A stretch of DNA of 57,715 nucleotides. It comes from Verrucomicrobiota bacterium (GTDB lineage: Bacteria; Verrucomicrobiota; Verrucomicrobiia; Opitutales; UBA953). Below, in pieces: positions 46,360 to 55,980 of this stretch (position 1 is its first letter; every line of letters begins with the position of its first letter). Position numbers and translations under genes: made by a program. The notes beneath the pieces are model-generated. The model was not told where the DNA came from. It did no database searches and saw only the letters and a list, made by a program, of their open reading frames with translations. The stretch spans positions 1 to 57,715 of the forward strand of contig BGOK01000005.1 in the NCBI GenBank assembly GCA_003569205.1, in the 5' to 3' direction.

Positions 46360-49300
46360 ATGAGCAAGCAAGTCTTCAATCACCCCGCGCCGCAGCCCGG
46401 CGAGCCGACCGGTCCTTCGTACTGGCGCAGCCTCGATGAGCGTAACAAGACGCCCGAGTTCCGCACCCGCGCTGAGCGCGAGTTCGTCGATGGCGCTGCC
46501 GCCATCACCACCGTTGAACGCCGCGAGTTCCTGCTGCTCATGGGTGCGTCCTTCGGCCTGGCTGGTCTCGGTCTCGCCGGTTGCCGCGAACCGCGCAACC
46601 ACACGTTACCTTACAGCAAGCAGCCCGAGAATACGATCCCCGGCGTTGCAACTTACTACGCGTCTTCTTTCCCGGGTGAGTCCGCCAACCAAGCACTGAT
46701 TGTCGAGACGCACCAGCATCGCCCGACGAAGGTCGAAGGTAACCCGAGCCACGTCGCTAACGGCACGGCTTCGTCGAAGTTCGCTCAAGCGAGCGTCCTC
46801 GACCTCTACGATCCCGAGCGTGCGCAAGCTTCGCAGGACGCCACGGGTGCCATGCTCTCCGTCGCAGCCGTCCGCGATTTACTCCGCAAACTTTCCACTG
46901 AGGCTAAGGCCAACGGTGGTGCTGGGCTCGCGTTCCTTGCTCGTCCGTCCACGTCCCCGACCCGCGCTCGTGTCGTTGCCGCCGTCAAGGCGGCGTTGCC
47001 GCAGGCTCGTTTCGTCGAGTACACGCCGGTCGCCCAGAACCGCGCCGACGCCGTCTTGGGTGCCCGCGCCTTGCCTGATTTCGCGAAGGCCCGTCGCATC
47101 CTCAGCCTCGACGCTGACTTCCTTGGCGCCGGTGACTCCACCATCGAAGCCACCCGTGCCTACTCGTCTGCGCGTCGCGCCGACACGGCGGCGGAAGCTG
47201 ATGCGATGGCCCGCCTCTACGTCGTCGAATCGACCTTCACGCTGACCGGCGCTGCGGCCGACCACCGCCTCCGCGCCGCTAGCTCGCACATCTCTGGCCT
47301 CGCCTTGCTCTTCGCCGCCGAAGTCCTCGCGCAGACAGGGAAGGGTGCCGACGCCTCCGCTTTGCGCGCTAAGGTCTCGGGCCTCAAGGTCGAAGAAAAG
47401 TGGCTCAAGGAATCCATCGCTGACCTCGTCGGTGCCAAGGGTAAAGCCCTCATCGTCGCTGGTGATCACCTTTCCGATGATGCGCATCGCGCCGTCGCTT
47501 TAGCCAACGCCGCGCTCGGTGCCGCCGTCCGCTACGTCAAGGTTGCCGCTCCCGTTGCCGGCACGATTGCCGACCTCGTCTCCAAGCCCGCCAGCACGCT
47601 CGTCATCCTCGGCGGTAATCCCGCCTACGACGCTCCGTCGGACGTCGACTTCGCCAAGGCCGTGAAGGCCGCCAAGCAGGTTGTCCGCCTCGGTTACCAT
47701 GGCCCGGCTTACGACGAGACGTCCGCGCTCGTGAAGGATGCCAAGGGCACTTTCGTGGCCGCTTCGCATTACCTCGAGAGCTGGTCTGATGGTCGCACGG
47801 TCGATGGCACCTACGTGCCAGTCCAGCCGATGATCGACCCGCTCTTCCCGACGGTCACCGAGCTCGACGTCCTCGCTCCTTTCGCGGGCCTCACCCAGGA
47901 GCCTTATGCGCTCGTTCGCGAGACCTTCAACAGCCTCTCCAAGGATGCCGCGGATACCGCTTTCGCTGCTTGGTTAGCGGAAGGCGTCCTCGCTGGCACG
48001 CAGTACCCGACTTTTTCGGATATGCTGTTCGCGCTGCCGACCGCTGCCTTTAAGGCCCCTGAGCTTTCGGCTAAGTCCCTCGAAGTCCGCATCGTTCCTA
48101 GCGTGCACGCCGGCGATGGCCTCTCCGCCAACAATGGTTGGCTCGCGGAAGCTCCGGATCCGCTCTCCAAGACCGCTTGGCAGAATGTCATCCTCATCAG
48201 CCCCAAGATGGCGAAGGAGCTCGACGTCGAGCCGACCGTGGCGCTCATCAATAAAATTGGACAGCTGAACCGTAACATCAACGAGCTCGTCGATGGTCGC
48301 CTCATTGCGAAGGTCGCTACGCTCACGGTGAACGGCGTCACCCTCAAGGGTTCCCTCTTCATCATGCCGGGCATGGCTGACTACACCATCGGCCTGCAGT
48401 TGGGCTTCGGCCGTCGCATCGCTGGTCGCGTGGCCACCCGCGTCGCCGAGCGCCTCCAGGGTCAGCTCGTTGGCAATGGCTTCGACGTCTATCCTTTCGT
48501 CACCTCTGCCCAGCCGTCCGTCCGCACGGGCGTCGTCCTCGAGCTCACTGGCGAGAGCGCCCCCATCGCGAACATGCAGGACCACTGGTCCATGGAAGGC
48601 CGCGATGTCGTCCGGGAAGGTAATGCCGAGGACCTTAAGCATAACCAGAATTTTGCTAAACTCGGCATCGATGGCCACGCCCCGGCGGTTTACGGCAAGG
48701 ACGAGAAGATGTCCCCAGCAGACAAGGCCATCCTCACGCCGCGCGGTAATTCCGCTTACGAGCACCCAAACCATACCGTCGCTCCGAACGTTGCGGTGTG
48801 GAAGGGCCACGAAGACAAGTTCCCGTTGCTCCAGCAGTGGGGCATGTCGATCGATTTGAATACCTGCACGGGTTGCAACGCTTGCGTGACCGCATGTCAG
48901 GCGGAGAACAACATCCCCGTGGTTGGTCGCGACCAGGTTCTCAAGGGACGTAACATGCAGTGGATTCGCCTCGACCGCTATTTCTTCGACGGTCGCGAGC
49001 AGGCCGGCAACGAGATCCCCACGGATCCGCAGGTCACCTTCATGGGCGTCGCCTGTCAGCATTGCGAAACCGCCCCGTGCGAGACCGTTTGTCCGGCCAA
49101 CGCCACCGTCCACGACGACCAAGGCCTCAACACGATGGCGTACAACCGTTGTATCGGTACCCGTTACTGCGCCAACAACTGCCCGTATAAGGTCCGTCGC
49201 TTCAACTTCTTCGACTACAACAAGCGCGAAGCTGGTCACTACTATGAGGGCCCGCTCGGACCCGCTAAGTTGCCGAAGGATCCCGCCGACCTGCCTCAGC

Positions 49301-49764
49301 TGCAGAAGAACCCGGACGTCTCCGTGCGTATGCGTGGCGTCATGGAAAAGTGCACCTATTGCGTCCAGCGTATTCAGGAAGCCAAGATTCAGGCCAAGGT
49401 CCGCGCCAAGGACTCGGCCGACATCAACGTCGCCGACGGCGCGATCAAGGTCGCTTGTCAGCAGGCTTGCCCGGCGGAAGCCATCGAGTTCGGTGATATC
49501 ACCGACCCGAAGTCCCGCGTCTCGAAGGCGAAGGCCTCGACTCGCAGCTACGGCGCGTTGACTTACCTTAACACCCGTCCGCGCACGACCTACCAGGCCA
49601 AGTTGCGTAATCTTAATGCGAAGATGCCTGGCGCTATCTTGATTCCGCTATCCCGCAAGGAGATGGATGGTCGCGCGAGCCACGGCCCGGCGCATGGTGC
49701 CGCCCCCCATGGCGAGACCCCTCACGGCGCCCCCGCCGCCACCAGCCCTGGTCACCAGAAGTAA
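46360..49764 (+). CDS. actB: ACIII subunit ActB, molybdopterin-like plus FeS domain
   Basis: 1134 residues. The twin-arginine signal is TVERREFLLLMG, ending in a lipobox-like LAGC (C75). Residues to about 830 match the molybdopterin-oxidoreductase fold; in characterised ACIII this part holds no molybdenum cofactor. The C-terminal ferredoxin part has CTGCNACVTAC, CQHCETAPCETVCP, CIGTRYCANNCPY, CTYC and ACQQACP, enough for three 4Fe-4S clusters and one 3Fe-4S cluster. A His/Gly/Pro-rich tail (ASHGPAHGAAPHG) at the end is unusual and may bind metal. It sits on the periplasmic side and connects quinol oxidation to the cytochromes. Confidence 0.95.
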   Translation: MSKQVFNHPAPQPGEPTGPSYWRSLDERNKTPEFRTRAEREFVDGAAAITTVERREFLLLMGASFGLAGLGLAGCREPRNHTLPYSKQPENTIPGVATYYASSFPGESANQALIVETHQHRPTKVEGNPSHVANGTASSKFAQASVLDLYDPERAQASQDATGAMLSVAAVRDLLRKLSTEAKANGGAGLAFLARPSTSPTRARVVAAVKAALPQARFVEYTPVAQNRADAVLGARALPDFAKARRILSLDADFLGAGDSTIEATRAYSSARRADTAAEADAMARLYVVESTFTLTGAAADHRLRAASSHISGLALLFAAEVLAQTGKGADASALRAKVSGLKVEEKWLKESIADLVGAKGKALIVAGDHLSDDAHRAVALANAALGAAVRYVKVAAPVAGTIADLVSKPASTLVILGGNPAYDAPSDVDFAKAVKAAKQVVRLGYHGPAYDETSALVKDAKGTFVAASHYLESWSDGRTVDGTYVPVQPMIDPLFPTVTELDVLAPFAGLTQEPYALVRETFNSLSKDAADTAFAAWLAEGVLAGTQYPTFSDMLFALPTAAFKAPELSAKSLEVRIVPSVHAGDGLSANNGWLAEAPDPLSKTAWQNVILISPKMAKELDVEPTVALINKIGQLNRNINELVDGRLIAKVATLTVNGVTLKGSLFIMPGMADYTIGLQLGFGRRIAGRVATRVAERLQGQLVGNGFDVYPFVTSAQPSVRTGVVLELTGESAPIANMQDHWSMEGRDVVREGNAEDLKHNQNFAKLGIDGHAPAVYGKDEKMSPADKAILTPRGNSAYEHPNHTVAPNVAVWKGHEDKFPLLQQWGMSIDLNTCTGCNACVTACQAENNIPVVGRDQVLKGRNMQWIRLDRYFFDGREQAGNEIPTDPQVTFMGVACQHCETAPCETVCPANATVHDDQGLNTMAYNRCIGTRYCANNCPYKVRRFNFFDYNKREAGHYYEGPLGPAKLPKDPADLPQLQKNPDVSVRMRGVMEKCTYCVQRIQEAKIQAKVRAKDSADINVADGAIKVACQQACPAEAIEFGDITDPKSRVSKAKASTRSYGALTYLNTRPRTTYQAKLRNLNAKMPGAILIPLSRKEMDGRASHGPAHGAAPHGETPHGAPAATSPGHQK

Positions 49765-49785
49765 CCCTTAACGCATCCCTGTTCC

Positions 49786-51195
49786 ATGGCTCACGCCCAC
49801 GATAGCTCCTCGGAGCGCCCCGCAATTCTGGATAAGGTCCGTCCAGCTGAACTCCCCCGCCCGAAGTTGATTCTCAACGATCGCGGCTTCCACTGGATCA
49901 CCGATAAGGTGTGCGGCATCGTCGAAGAACCGACCCCGCTCTGGTGGAAGGTCCTCTTCGGCGTCGCCCTCTTCATCGCCTCCTTCACCGGTCTGGGCCT
50001 CTTCTACCTCGTCTCGACTGGGACAGGCACTTGGGGCCTGCGTTCGCCGGTGGGTTGGGGTTGGGCCATCGTTAACTTCGTGTTCTGGGTCGGCATCGGC
50101 CACGCCGGCACACTCATCTCGGCGATCCTCTGTCTCCTCCGCCAGAAGTGGCGTACCTCGATTAACCGTGCCGCCGAAGCCATGACCATCTTCGCGGTGA
50201 TGTGTGCTGGTATCTTCCCGCTCTTCCACGTCGGTCGCGTTTGGTTCGGCTGGTGGCTCTTGCCGCTGCCTAATCAAAACGGCATCTGGCCGCAGTTCCG
50301 CTCGCCGCTCGAGTGGGACGTGTTTGCCGTCTCGACCTACTTCACTGTCTCGACGCTCTTCTGGTACATGGGGATGGTGCCCGACCTCGGGGTCATCCGC
50401 GATCGCGCTAAGACCTGGTGGCGCAAGGCCTTCTACTCCGTCCTCGCCCTCGGTTGGCGCAGCGGTAACCGCCAGTGGAGCAACTTCGAAATGGCCTACC
50501 TGCTCCTCGCCGGCCTTTCGACCCCGCTCGTGCTCTCGGTGCACACCATCGTCTCGTTTGACTTCGCTGTCTCGAACGTCCCCGGCTGGCATACGACCAT
50601 CTTCCCGCCGTACTTTGTGGCGGGCGCTATTTTCTCGGGCTTTGCGATGGTGCTGACCCTGATGCTTCCGCTGCGGGCGATTTATCGCCTGCACGATGTC
50701 ATCAACCAGTACCACATCGACAACATGTGTAAGATCATCTTGGCCACCGGCACGATGGTTGGCTACGCGTACGCCACCGAATTCTTCATCGCGGCCTACT
50801 CGGGTAACGTCTACGAGAAGTTCGCGTTCATCAACCGTGCCTTCGGTCAGTACTCCTGGGCTTACTGGATCATGGTGTCCTGTAATGTGATTACCCCTCA
50901 GCTCTTCTGGTTTAAGAAGGTCCGTGAGAACCACTCGCTCGTCTGGATCATCTGTATCTTCGTCAACGTCGGCATGTGGTTCGAACGCTTCGTCATCACT
51001 TGTACCTCGCTGGCTAACGATTACCTCCCGTCGAGCTGGGGTTATTACAGCCCGACCATCGTGGATATCTTCACGTTCTTCGGCACCTTCGGCTTCTTCT
51101 CCGTCCTCTTCCTCCTGTTTATCCGCTTCCTTCCGCTGCTGCCGATGGCGGAAATTAAAATGGTCGCGCCACAGGCCGACCCTCACGCCCACTGA
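49786..51195 (+). CDS. actC: ACIII NrfD-like quinol-binding membrane subunit ActC
   Basis: 469 residues with about ten membrane helices (for example [20 protein letters not shown] and [18 protein letters not shown]) of the NrfD/PsrC fold. [17 protein letters not shown] and [10 protein letters not shown], conserved near the quinol pocket in ActC, are present. It oxidises menaquinol on the periplasmic side and may take part in proton movement (inferred from family work). It follows actB by 21 bases and precedes actD by 20. Confidence 0.94.
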   Translation: MAHAHDSSSERPAILDKVRPAELPRPKLILNDRGFHWITDKVCGIVEEPTPLWWKVLFGVALFIASFTGLGLFYLVSTGTGTWGLRSPVGWGWAIVNFVFWVGIGHAGTLISAILCLLRQKWRTSINRAAEAMTIFAVMCAGIFPLFHVGRVWFGWWLLPLPNQNGIWPQFRSPLEWDVFAVSTYFTVSTLFWYMGMVPDLGVIRDRAKTWWRKAFYSVLALGWRSGNRQWSNFEMAYLLLAGLSTPLVLSVHTIVSFDFAVSNVPGWHTTIFPPYFVAGAIFSGFAMVLTLMLPLRAIYRLHDVINQYHIDNMCKIILATGTMVGYAYATEFFIAAYSGNVYEKFAFINRAFGQYSWAYWIMVSCNVITPQLFWFKKVRENHSLVWIICIFVNVGMWFERFVITCTSLANDYLPSSWGYYSPTIVDIFTFFGTFGFFSVLFLLFIRFLPLLPMAEIKMVAPQADPHAH

Positions 51196-51215
51196 TCCCG
51201 CCGTCCGCCCCGACC

Positions 51216-51758
51216 ATGAACGAACGAAACGAACGCATCTTCGGTGTAGCTTGCACCTTCCGCAAGCCCGCCGACGTCTTCCACGCCGCCGAAAAGGTGC
51301 GCGATGCTGGCTGGACCCGCTGGGACGTCCACACCCCTTTCCCCATCCACGGCATGGACCAAGCCATGGGCCTGCCGCGCTCGAAGGTACCGCGCCTCAC
51401 GCTGCTTGGTGGTGTGACCGGTTTTATCACGGGTTGCCTGCTGACGTGGTACATGAACTCCTACGACTACCCGCTGATTGTCGGCGGTAAGCCCTACTGG
51501 AGCGCGATCTACCCGTTCCCGGTGTTGTATGAGTGCACGATTCTCTTCGCGGCCTTCGGGACGTTCTTCGGCCAGTTCATCTTGAACCGTCTGCCTCACC
51601 ATCATCACCCGCTGTTTGAACTCCCGAACTTCGCTCGCGTTTCCGACGACACCTTCATGGTCGTCCTCGAAGCCCAGGACCCGAAGTTCCACGTGGATGA
51701 TTCCCGCAACTTCCTCCAGTCGCTCGGCGGCCAGGAAATCACCGTCATCCGCGACTAA
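51216..51758 (+). CDS. actD: ACIII subunit ActD (DUF3341)
   Basis: 180 residues of DUF3341: a cytosolic N-terminal part (IFGVACTFRKPADVFHAAEKV), two membrane helices (LLGGVTGFITGCLLTW and a second near residue 105) and a C-terminal FARVSDDTFMVVLEAQDP. ActD is an accessory membrane subunit that packs against ActC and ActF. The helices contain no prosthetic group ligands. The gene is nine bases before actE. Confidence 0.93.
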   Translation: MNERNERIFGVACTFRKPADVFHAAEKVRDAGWTRWDVHTPFPIHGMDQAMGLPRSKVPRLTLLGGVTGFITGCLLTWYMNSYDYPLIVGGKPYWSAIYPFPVLYECTILFAAFGTFFGQFILNRLPHHHHPLFELPNFARVSDDTFMVVLEAQDPKFHVDDSRNFLQSLGGQEITVIRD

Positions 51759-51766
51759 TTCGTCCC

Positions 51767-52483
51767 ATGTACCGTTACCTCACTTTCCTCGCAGTCGTCG
51801 TTGTGGCCGTCGTTGGCTTCTTCGGTGTTCAGGGCAAGCAATCCAAGGACACGCCCGTTTATGTCTTCGACGACATGGACTACCAGCCTAAGTACAAGCC
51901 GCAGGGGGAGAACAAGTTCTTCGCGGATGGCCGTGACGCCCGTCCGGCCGTCGCGGGTACGGTCGCCCGCGGCTCTGGCCTCGAGCCCTTGCAGGTTTTC
52001 TCTGCGGATTACCGCCGCGCCGAATCCCTCAACCCTTCGTTTGCGACGGGTAAAGATGCGCAAGGCAACTTCCTCGCTGACTTCCCGACGAAGTCATTGA
52101 CCTTCCTCGCTAGCGGTGAGTTGGCCCCGTTCACGGTGGACGCCAAGACCCTCGCCCTGGGCCAAGCCAAGTATCAGATCTATTGTGCGGTCTGCCACGG
52201 CTCGGCGGCCGACGGTAATGGCATCATGAAGGTCCGTTCCTCCATCGAAGGTGACGTGGCCATCGTCACGATTGCCAACCTCCAGTTGCCCTTATTCCGC
52301 GCCTACCCGCAGGGCCAAGTCTTCGACGTCATCGCCAATGGCAAGAACACGATGCTCGGTTACGGCGATAAACTCACCCCGGAAGAGCGCTGGGCCGTCG
52401 TCGCCTACCTGCGTGCTCTCCAGCTTTCGCAATCTTGCCCGCCTAACCTCGTCCCCGCCGCTTTGAAGGCCACCGTCAAGTAA
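51767..52483 (+). CDS. actE: ACIII monohaem cytochrome c subunit ActE
   Basis: 238 residues. An N-terminal hydrophobic segment (YLTFLAVVVVAVVGFFGV) serves as signal/anchor. The haem site is YCAVCHGSAADGNG and the distal methionine is probably in KNTMLGYGD. The middle region (VYVFDDMDYQPKYKPQ) is typical of ActE. It forms the end of the ACIII electron chain next to ActA. actF follows after seven bases. Confidence 0.93.
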   Translation: MYRYLTFLAVVVVAVVGFFGVQGKQSKDTPVYVFDDMDYQPKYKPQGENKFFADGRDARPAVAGTVARGSGLEPLQVFSADYRRAESLNPSFATGKDAQGNFLADFPTKSLTFLASGELAPFTVDAKTLALGQAKYQIYCAVCHGSAADGNGIMKVRSSIEGDVAIVTIANLQLPLFRAYPQGQVFDVIANGKNTMLGYGDKLTPEERWAVVAYLRALQLSQSCPPNLVPAALKATVK

Positions 52484-52490
52484 TCCGCAC

Positions 52491-53759
52491 ATGAGCGATT
52501 CTTCCTCCAAACTTACGTCCAAGTGGACGACCATCCTGGGCCTCGGCGTTATCGCGCTGGTCGCTGCTTGGGCCTTGGCGTTCCTCGGCCTCGGTCAACA
52601 CGACCATCGTCCGGCGCTCTCCGTCCTGCTCGGCTGCCTCTTCTGGACCTCGCTCCTCATCGGCATGCTCATGCTGACGATGATCACCCGCGTCTTTGAC
52701 GCCGGCTGGGCTCCGGTCATCCGCCGCAACTGGGAATTCATGATCGGCGCCTTGCCGGTCGTCTTACTGCTCGGCGTAGTCCCGTTAGCGTTCCTGACGG
52801 ACTTCCGTCACCTCCTTTGGGAATGGACGGACGTGAAGCATATTTTACCCAGTGGCCATGAAGTCGGCCATGACCCGATCCTGCAGGCGAAGAGCTGGTT
52901 CCTGAATGAGAAGTTCTTCCTCGTCCGCATCTCGCTCTACGTCGTTTTCTTCAGCGTGTTGACCTGGGCGATGCGCACCTGGTCCTTCAAGCAGGACACC
53001 GATCGTACCGCGAGCCACACCCATACGTTGCACGCTTTCTCGGCCGCTGGCATCCCGCTGGGCGCGGTCGCCCTGACCATGCTGGCCTTCGATTGCCTCA
53101 TGGCCCTCTCGTACCACTGGTTCTCCACGATGTATGGTGTGTGGTTCTTCGCCTTATCGATTCGCCTGGCTCTCGCGGCGACGGTTATCCTGACCTATCG
53201 CCTCTCAAACGGCGGTTGGTTGGATGGTATTCTCAACCAAGCGCATCGCCACGTCTTGGGCTGCCTGATGCTCGCCTTCACGGTCTTCTGGGCTTACATC
53301 AGCTTCTCGCAGTACTTCCTCATCTACACGGCCAATATCCCCGAAGAAACCTTCTGGTATAACATCCGTGAGTTTGATCCAGTCACCGGCCTGAAGAGCG
53401 ATTGGTGGGGCGTCTCGATGTACCTCATCTTCGGCTTCTTCTTACTGCCGTTCCTCGCCTTGCTCTTCTATCGCTCGAAGATTGTCCCTGGGCGTCTCCT
53501 GACCATTGCTGTCATCATCTTCATCGGTGGCATCGTCGACCTCTTGTTCAATGCCGTCCCTCGGCAGATTCTCGATAAGACCGCGCCCGAAGGCTTCACG
53601 GTCTCGCCCTTCCTTTGCGGTGGTCTTGCGACGGACCTCCTCGCGATCGCCGGCTTCGGCGCCATCGTGATTGGGCTCTTCCTTCGTAGTGCGACTAAGG
53701 CCGAAACCATCCCGGTCCACGACCCTCGTATCCTCGAGTCCATTAATTACCATGAGTGA
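52491..53759 (+). CDS. actF: ACIII NrfD-like membrane subunit ActF
   Basis: 422 residues with about ten membrane helices, homologous in pattern to ActC but shorter. YHWFSTMYGVWFFALS and ISFSQYFLIYTANIPEETFWY are characteristic ActF segments. In solved ACIII structures ActF does not carry the main quinol site and is thought to help in proton movement. The last eight bases overlap the next gene, so the following cytochrome is translationally coupled to it. Confidence 0.94.
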   Translation: MSDSSSKLTSKWTTILGLGVIALVAAWALAFLGLGQHDHRPALSVLLGCLFWTSLLIGMLMLTMITRVFDAGWAPVIRRNWEFMIGALPVVLLLGVVPLAFLTDFRHLLWEWTDVKHILPSGHEVGHDPILQAKSWFLNEKFFLVRISLYVVFFSVLTWAMRTWSFKQDTDRTASHTHTLHAFSAAGIPLGAVALTMLAFDCLMALSYHWFSTMYGVWFFALSIRLALAATVILTYRLSNGGWLDGILNQAHRHVLGCLMLAFTVFWAYISFSQYFLIYTANIPEETFWYNIREFDPVTGLKSDWWGVSMYLIFGFFLLPFLALLFYRSKIVPGRLLTIAVIIFIGGIVDLLFNAVPRQILDKTAPEGFTVSPFLCGGLATDLLAIAGFGAIVIGLFLRSATKAETIPVHDPRILESINYHE

Positions 53760-54501
53760 GCATCCCTCTAACGGTTCCCGCGCGCTGCTACCTGGCCAGG
53801 TCAAGTCTTGGTTGGGTATCGTCGCCTTCGTCCTCGTGGCGGTGGCGGTGTTAGCCTTTGCCTTCGTCGCAATCCGCCCAGCCACTAATACCGACCTCGA
53901 TCGCCGCACCGCCCAGAAGGCTCTGCGGGCGGACACTGAGTCCAAGGCCAAGGCTTTGCTCACCGATGCCGCCAAGAATGCCGATGGCTCTTATCGTCTA
54001 CCGGTCGCTGATGCGATGGCGGTGATTGCGGCCAACCCGAAGGTCTTGGCGGACATGCGTAAGTCCGCCGCGGCTCCCGCCCCCGCCCCTGCCTCCGAAA
54101 GCGCTGCTTTCGTTAAAGCAGACGATGAGCAAATGAAGCGCGGCCTGGCGGTCTATTCCCGCACCTGCATTGCTTGCCACCAGCCGACGGGCAAGGGCCT
54201 GGCCCCGGTGTTTCCCTCGATTGCCGGCGTCCCGATCGTCAACGGCGACGCGACTTTACCGATTAAGTTCATTCTCCATGGTTTGATGGGTCCCATCACC
54301 GTGGACGGTGTCACCTATAATAGCATGATGCCGCCCGTGGTTGGCGTCAGCGATCAAGACATCTCCGATGTGCTCACTTACGTTCGCCAAAGCTTTGGCA
54401 ATAAGTCCAACCCGGTCACCGCTGACCAGGTGAAGGCCGTCCGTGCAGCTAACGCCGCCCGCACCGCCCCTTGGAACACCGCCGAACTCGGCCTCAAGTA
54501 A
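53752..54501 (+). CDS. Membrane-anchored monohaem cytochrome c in the ACIII operon
   Basis: 249 residues. One N-terminal helix (WLGIVAFVLVAVAVLAFAFV) anchors it. A linker follows with YRLPVADAMAVIA, resembling a short I-P-I-x-x-A-M segment seen in oxidase-associated proteins of this phylum. An Ala-Pro-rich hinge precedes the haem domain with C139-IACHQ and ends in GPITVDGVTYNSMMPP...TYVRQSFGN. It overlaps actF and precedes the CcoN-like gene by 15 bases. It probably shuttles electrons between ACIII and partners. It is not a standard ACIII subunit. Confidence 0.9.
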   Translation: MSEHPSNGSRALLPGQVKSWLGIVAFVLVAVAVLAFAFVAIRPATNTDLDRRTAQKALRADTESKAKALLTDAAKNADGSYRLPVADAMAVIAANPKVLADMRKSAAAPAPAPASESAAFVKADDEQMKRGLAVYSRTCIACHQPTGKGLAPVFPSIAGVPIVNGDATLPIKFILHGLMGPITVDGVTYNSMMPPVVGVSDQDISDVLTYVRQSFGNKSNPVTADQVKAVRAANAARTAPWNTAELGLK

Positions 54502-54516
54502 CCCCTTTATAATACG

Positions 54517-55968
54517 ATGAGTCAGGAAAATCAACCAAGCCGTCCGTCAGGGCAGGGCCGTCCGCAGGGACGACCCGCCGATACTGGCTCCCCCCGCATT
54601 TCCCGCGTCGACGCCAGCGTCGCCAGCCCGGTGAAGTTTTTCTTCGCTTCGGCGCTGCTCTGGCTACTCGTCTCCTCTGTGCTGGCGGTGATTACGGCGG
54701 TGAAGCTCCACCTCCCGGGGTTCCTGAATAGCTGCGAGCATCTCACCTTTGGCCGTCTCGATGCGATCCAGCGCAACGTATTCTTCTATGGTTGGGCGTC
54801 GAACGCCTTGATCGGCCTGAACCTTTGGTTACTGGCTTCCTTGGGTCGCTTTGAGTTCCGCAACGGCTGGATTGCCACCTTGGGCGGCCTGATTTGGAAC
54901 CTCGCCCTCACCGTCGGTATTGCGTGCGTACTCATCGACTCACACAACGCCTTTGAGCTCTTGGAACTCCCGCGTGGCGTCGCTTTGGCGTTCTTCGTCG
55001 CTTTCCTGCTGGCGGCCCTCTGGCCGGCCGTCGCCTTCGTGCGTCGTCCCACGGGCCAGGTCTTCGTCTCGCAGTGGTATATTCTGGGCGCTTCCTTCGT
55101 ATTACCGGTGGTTTACCTTCTAACCCAGCTCATGGTGCTGTGGTGCCCGACGAACGGCGTTCTCCAGGCCCTCGTGCATAGCTGGTTCCTGCAGAACTTC
55201 CTCCTCCTCTGGTTGGGCGCATCCGCCCTTGCCGCCGTCTATTACTTCCTGCCGAAGGAACTCGGCACAACCCTCACTGGTTACTATCTGTCGACCGTTG
55301 GTTTCTGGACGCTCTTCCTGTTTGCTGGTTGGACCGGTCCCGCGACTTTACTCGGTAGCCCGGTGCCGCTCTGGATTCAGTCCTCGGGCGTCGTGGCCGC
55401 CGTGATGTTACTCATCCCGCTCACGATTACCTCGATCAACTTCTTTGGTACGCTCTCGCGCGACTCGGGTTGGACCCGCGCTTGGAATAATACCACGCTA
55501 CGTTTCGTCGCGTTTGGCCTCGTGGCCTACACGTTGGCTATCGCCCTACAGATTGTCTTCTCGGCGCGTTCCCTGAATGCCATCGTTCGGTTCACCTCCT
55601 TTGCCGCGGGCCAGCAGCAGTTGCTGACCTACGCCTTCGTCTCGATGGTGATCTTTGGGGCGGCTTACTACATCTTGCCGCGCTTGACGGGCGCCTTCTG
55701 GCCTTCCGCCAAGTTAGTGCATCTGCACTTCTGGTCCTGCGCCTTGGCGGTCGTCGTTTCGGTTGCTGGCTCGCTATTCTTTGGCTGGACTCAAGGGGCC
55801 GCCCTCGCGGCCGCCAAGCCCTTCGCTCAGACCATGCAACCACAGGAGGCCCTGCTGAGTTCGGCCTGTGCAGTCCTCTTCCTTATCGGCCATGTGGCCT
55901 TCGCGCTTAACGCTTTTGGTATGCTGACCACCTGCTCCTCCTCGACCGAGGAAGCTCGCCAAGCCTAA
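54517..55968 (+). CDS. CcoN-like cbb3 oxidase subunit I homologue without metal ligands
   Basis: 483 residues, about twelve membrane helices. By eye it aligns end to end with Pseudomonas stutzeri CcoN: FGRLDAIQRN with FGRLRPLHTN, SWFLQNFLLLW with WWYGHNAVGFF, GWTGPATLL with IWAGPHHLH, SLNAIVRFTSFAAGQQQ with TVNALSHYTDWTIGHVH. Each of the six histidines of haem b, haem b3 and CuB is replaced (Q85, Q226, A276, T277, Q366, Q368), and the cross-linked tyrosine position is A270. Scaffold motifs such as AVYYFLPK are kept. It is therefore not a catalytic oxidase. The frame is intact and is followed closely by a CcoO-like gene, so the protein is maintained. It may be a docking or assembly platform for ACIII cytochromes, or a proton path (inference). 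Confidence 0.9.
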   Translation: MSQENQPSRPSGQGRPQGRPADTGSPRISRVDASVASPVKFFFASALLWLLVSSVLAVITAVKLHLPGFLNSCEHLTFGRLDAIQRNVFFYGWASNALIGLNLWLLASLGRFEFRNGWIATLGGLIWNLALTVGIACVLIDSHNAFELLELPRGVALAFFVAFLLAALWPAVAFVRRPTGQVFVSQWYILGASFVLPVVYLLTQLMVLWCPTNGVLQALVHSWFLQNFLLLWLGASALAAVYYFLPKELGTTLTGYYLSTVGFWTLFLFAGWTGPATLLGSPVPLWIQSSGVVAAVMLLIPLTITSINFFGTLSRDSGWTRAWNNTTLRFVAFGLVAYTLAIALQIVFSARSLNAIVRFTSFAAGQQQLLTYAFVSMVIFGAAYYILPRLTGAFWPSAKLVHLHFWSCALAVVVSVAGSLFFGWTQGAALAAAKPFAQTMQPQEALLSSACAVLFLIGHVAFALNAFGMLTTCSSSTEEARQA

Positions 55969-55980
55969 TCCGCCCCGTCC

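Noticed and set aside
46360..48840. ActB as a true molybdoenzyme
   Set aside because: The fold is shared with molybdopterin oxidoreductases, but the operon context and the C-terminal FeS fusion identify ActB, which in characterised ACIII lacks the molybdenum cofactor.
47974..49239. 421-codon minus-strand frame
   Set aside because: Antisense to the FeS part of actB, where the cysteine motifs fix the true frame.
49768..51192. 474-codon minus-strand frame rich in Glu/Asp/Arg
   Set aside because: Mirror of actC. The composition is that of a shadow frame and there is no hydrophobic or family pattern.
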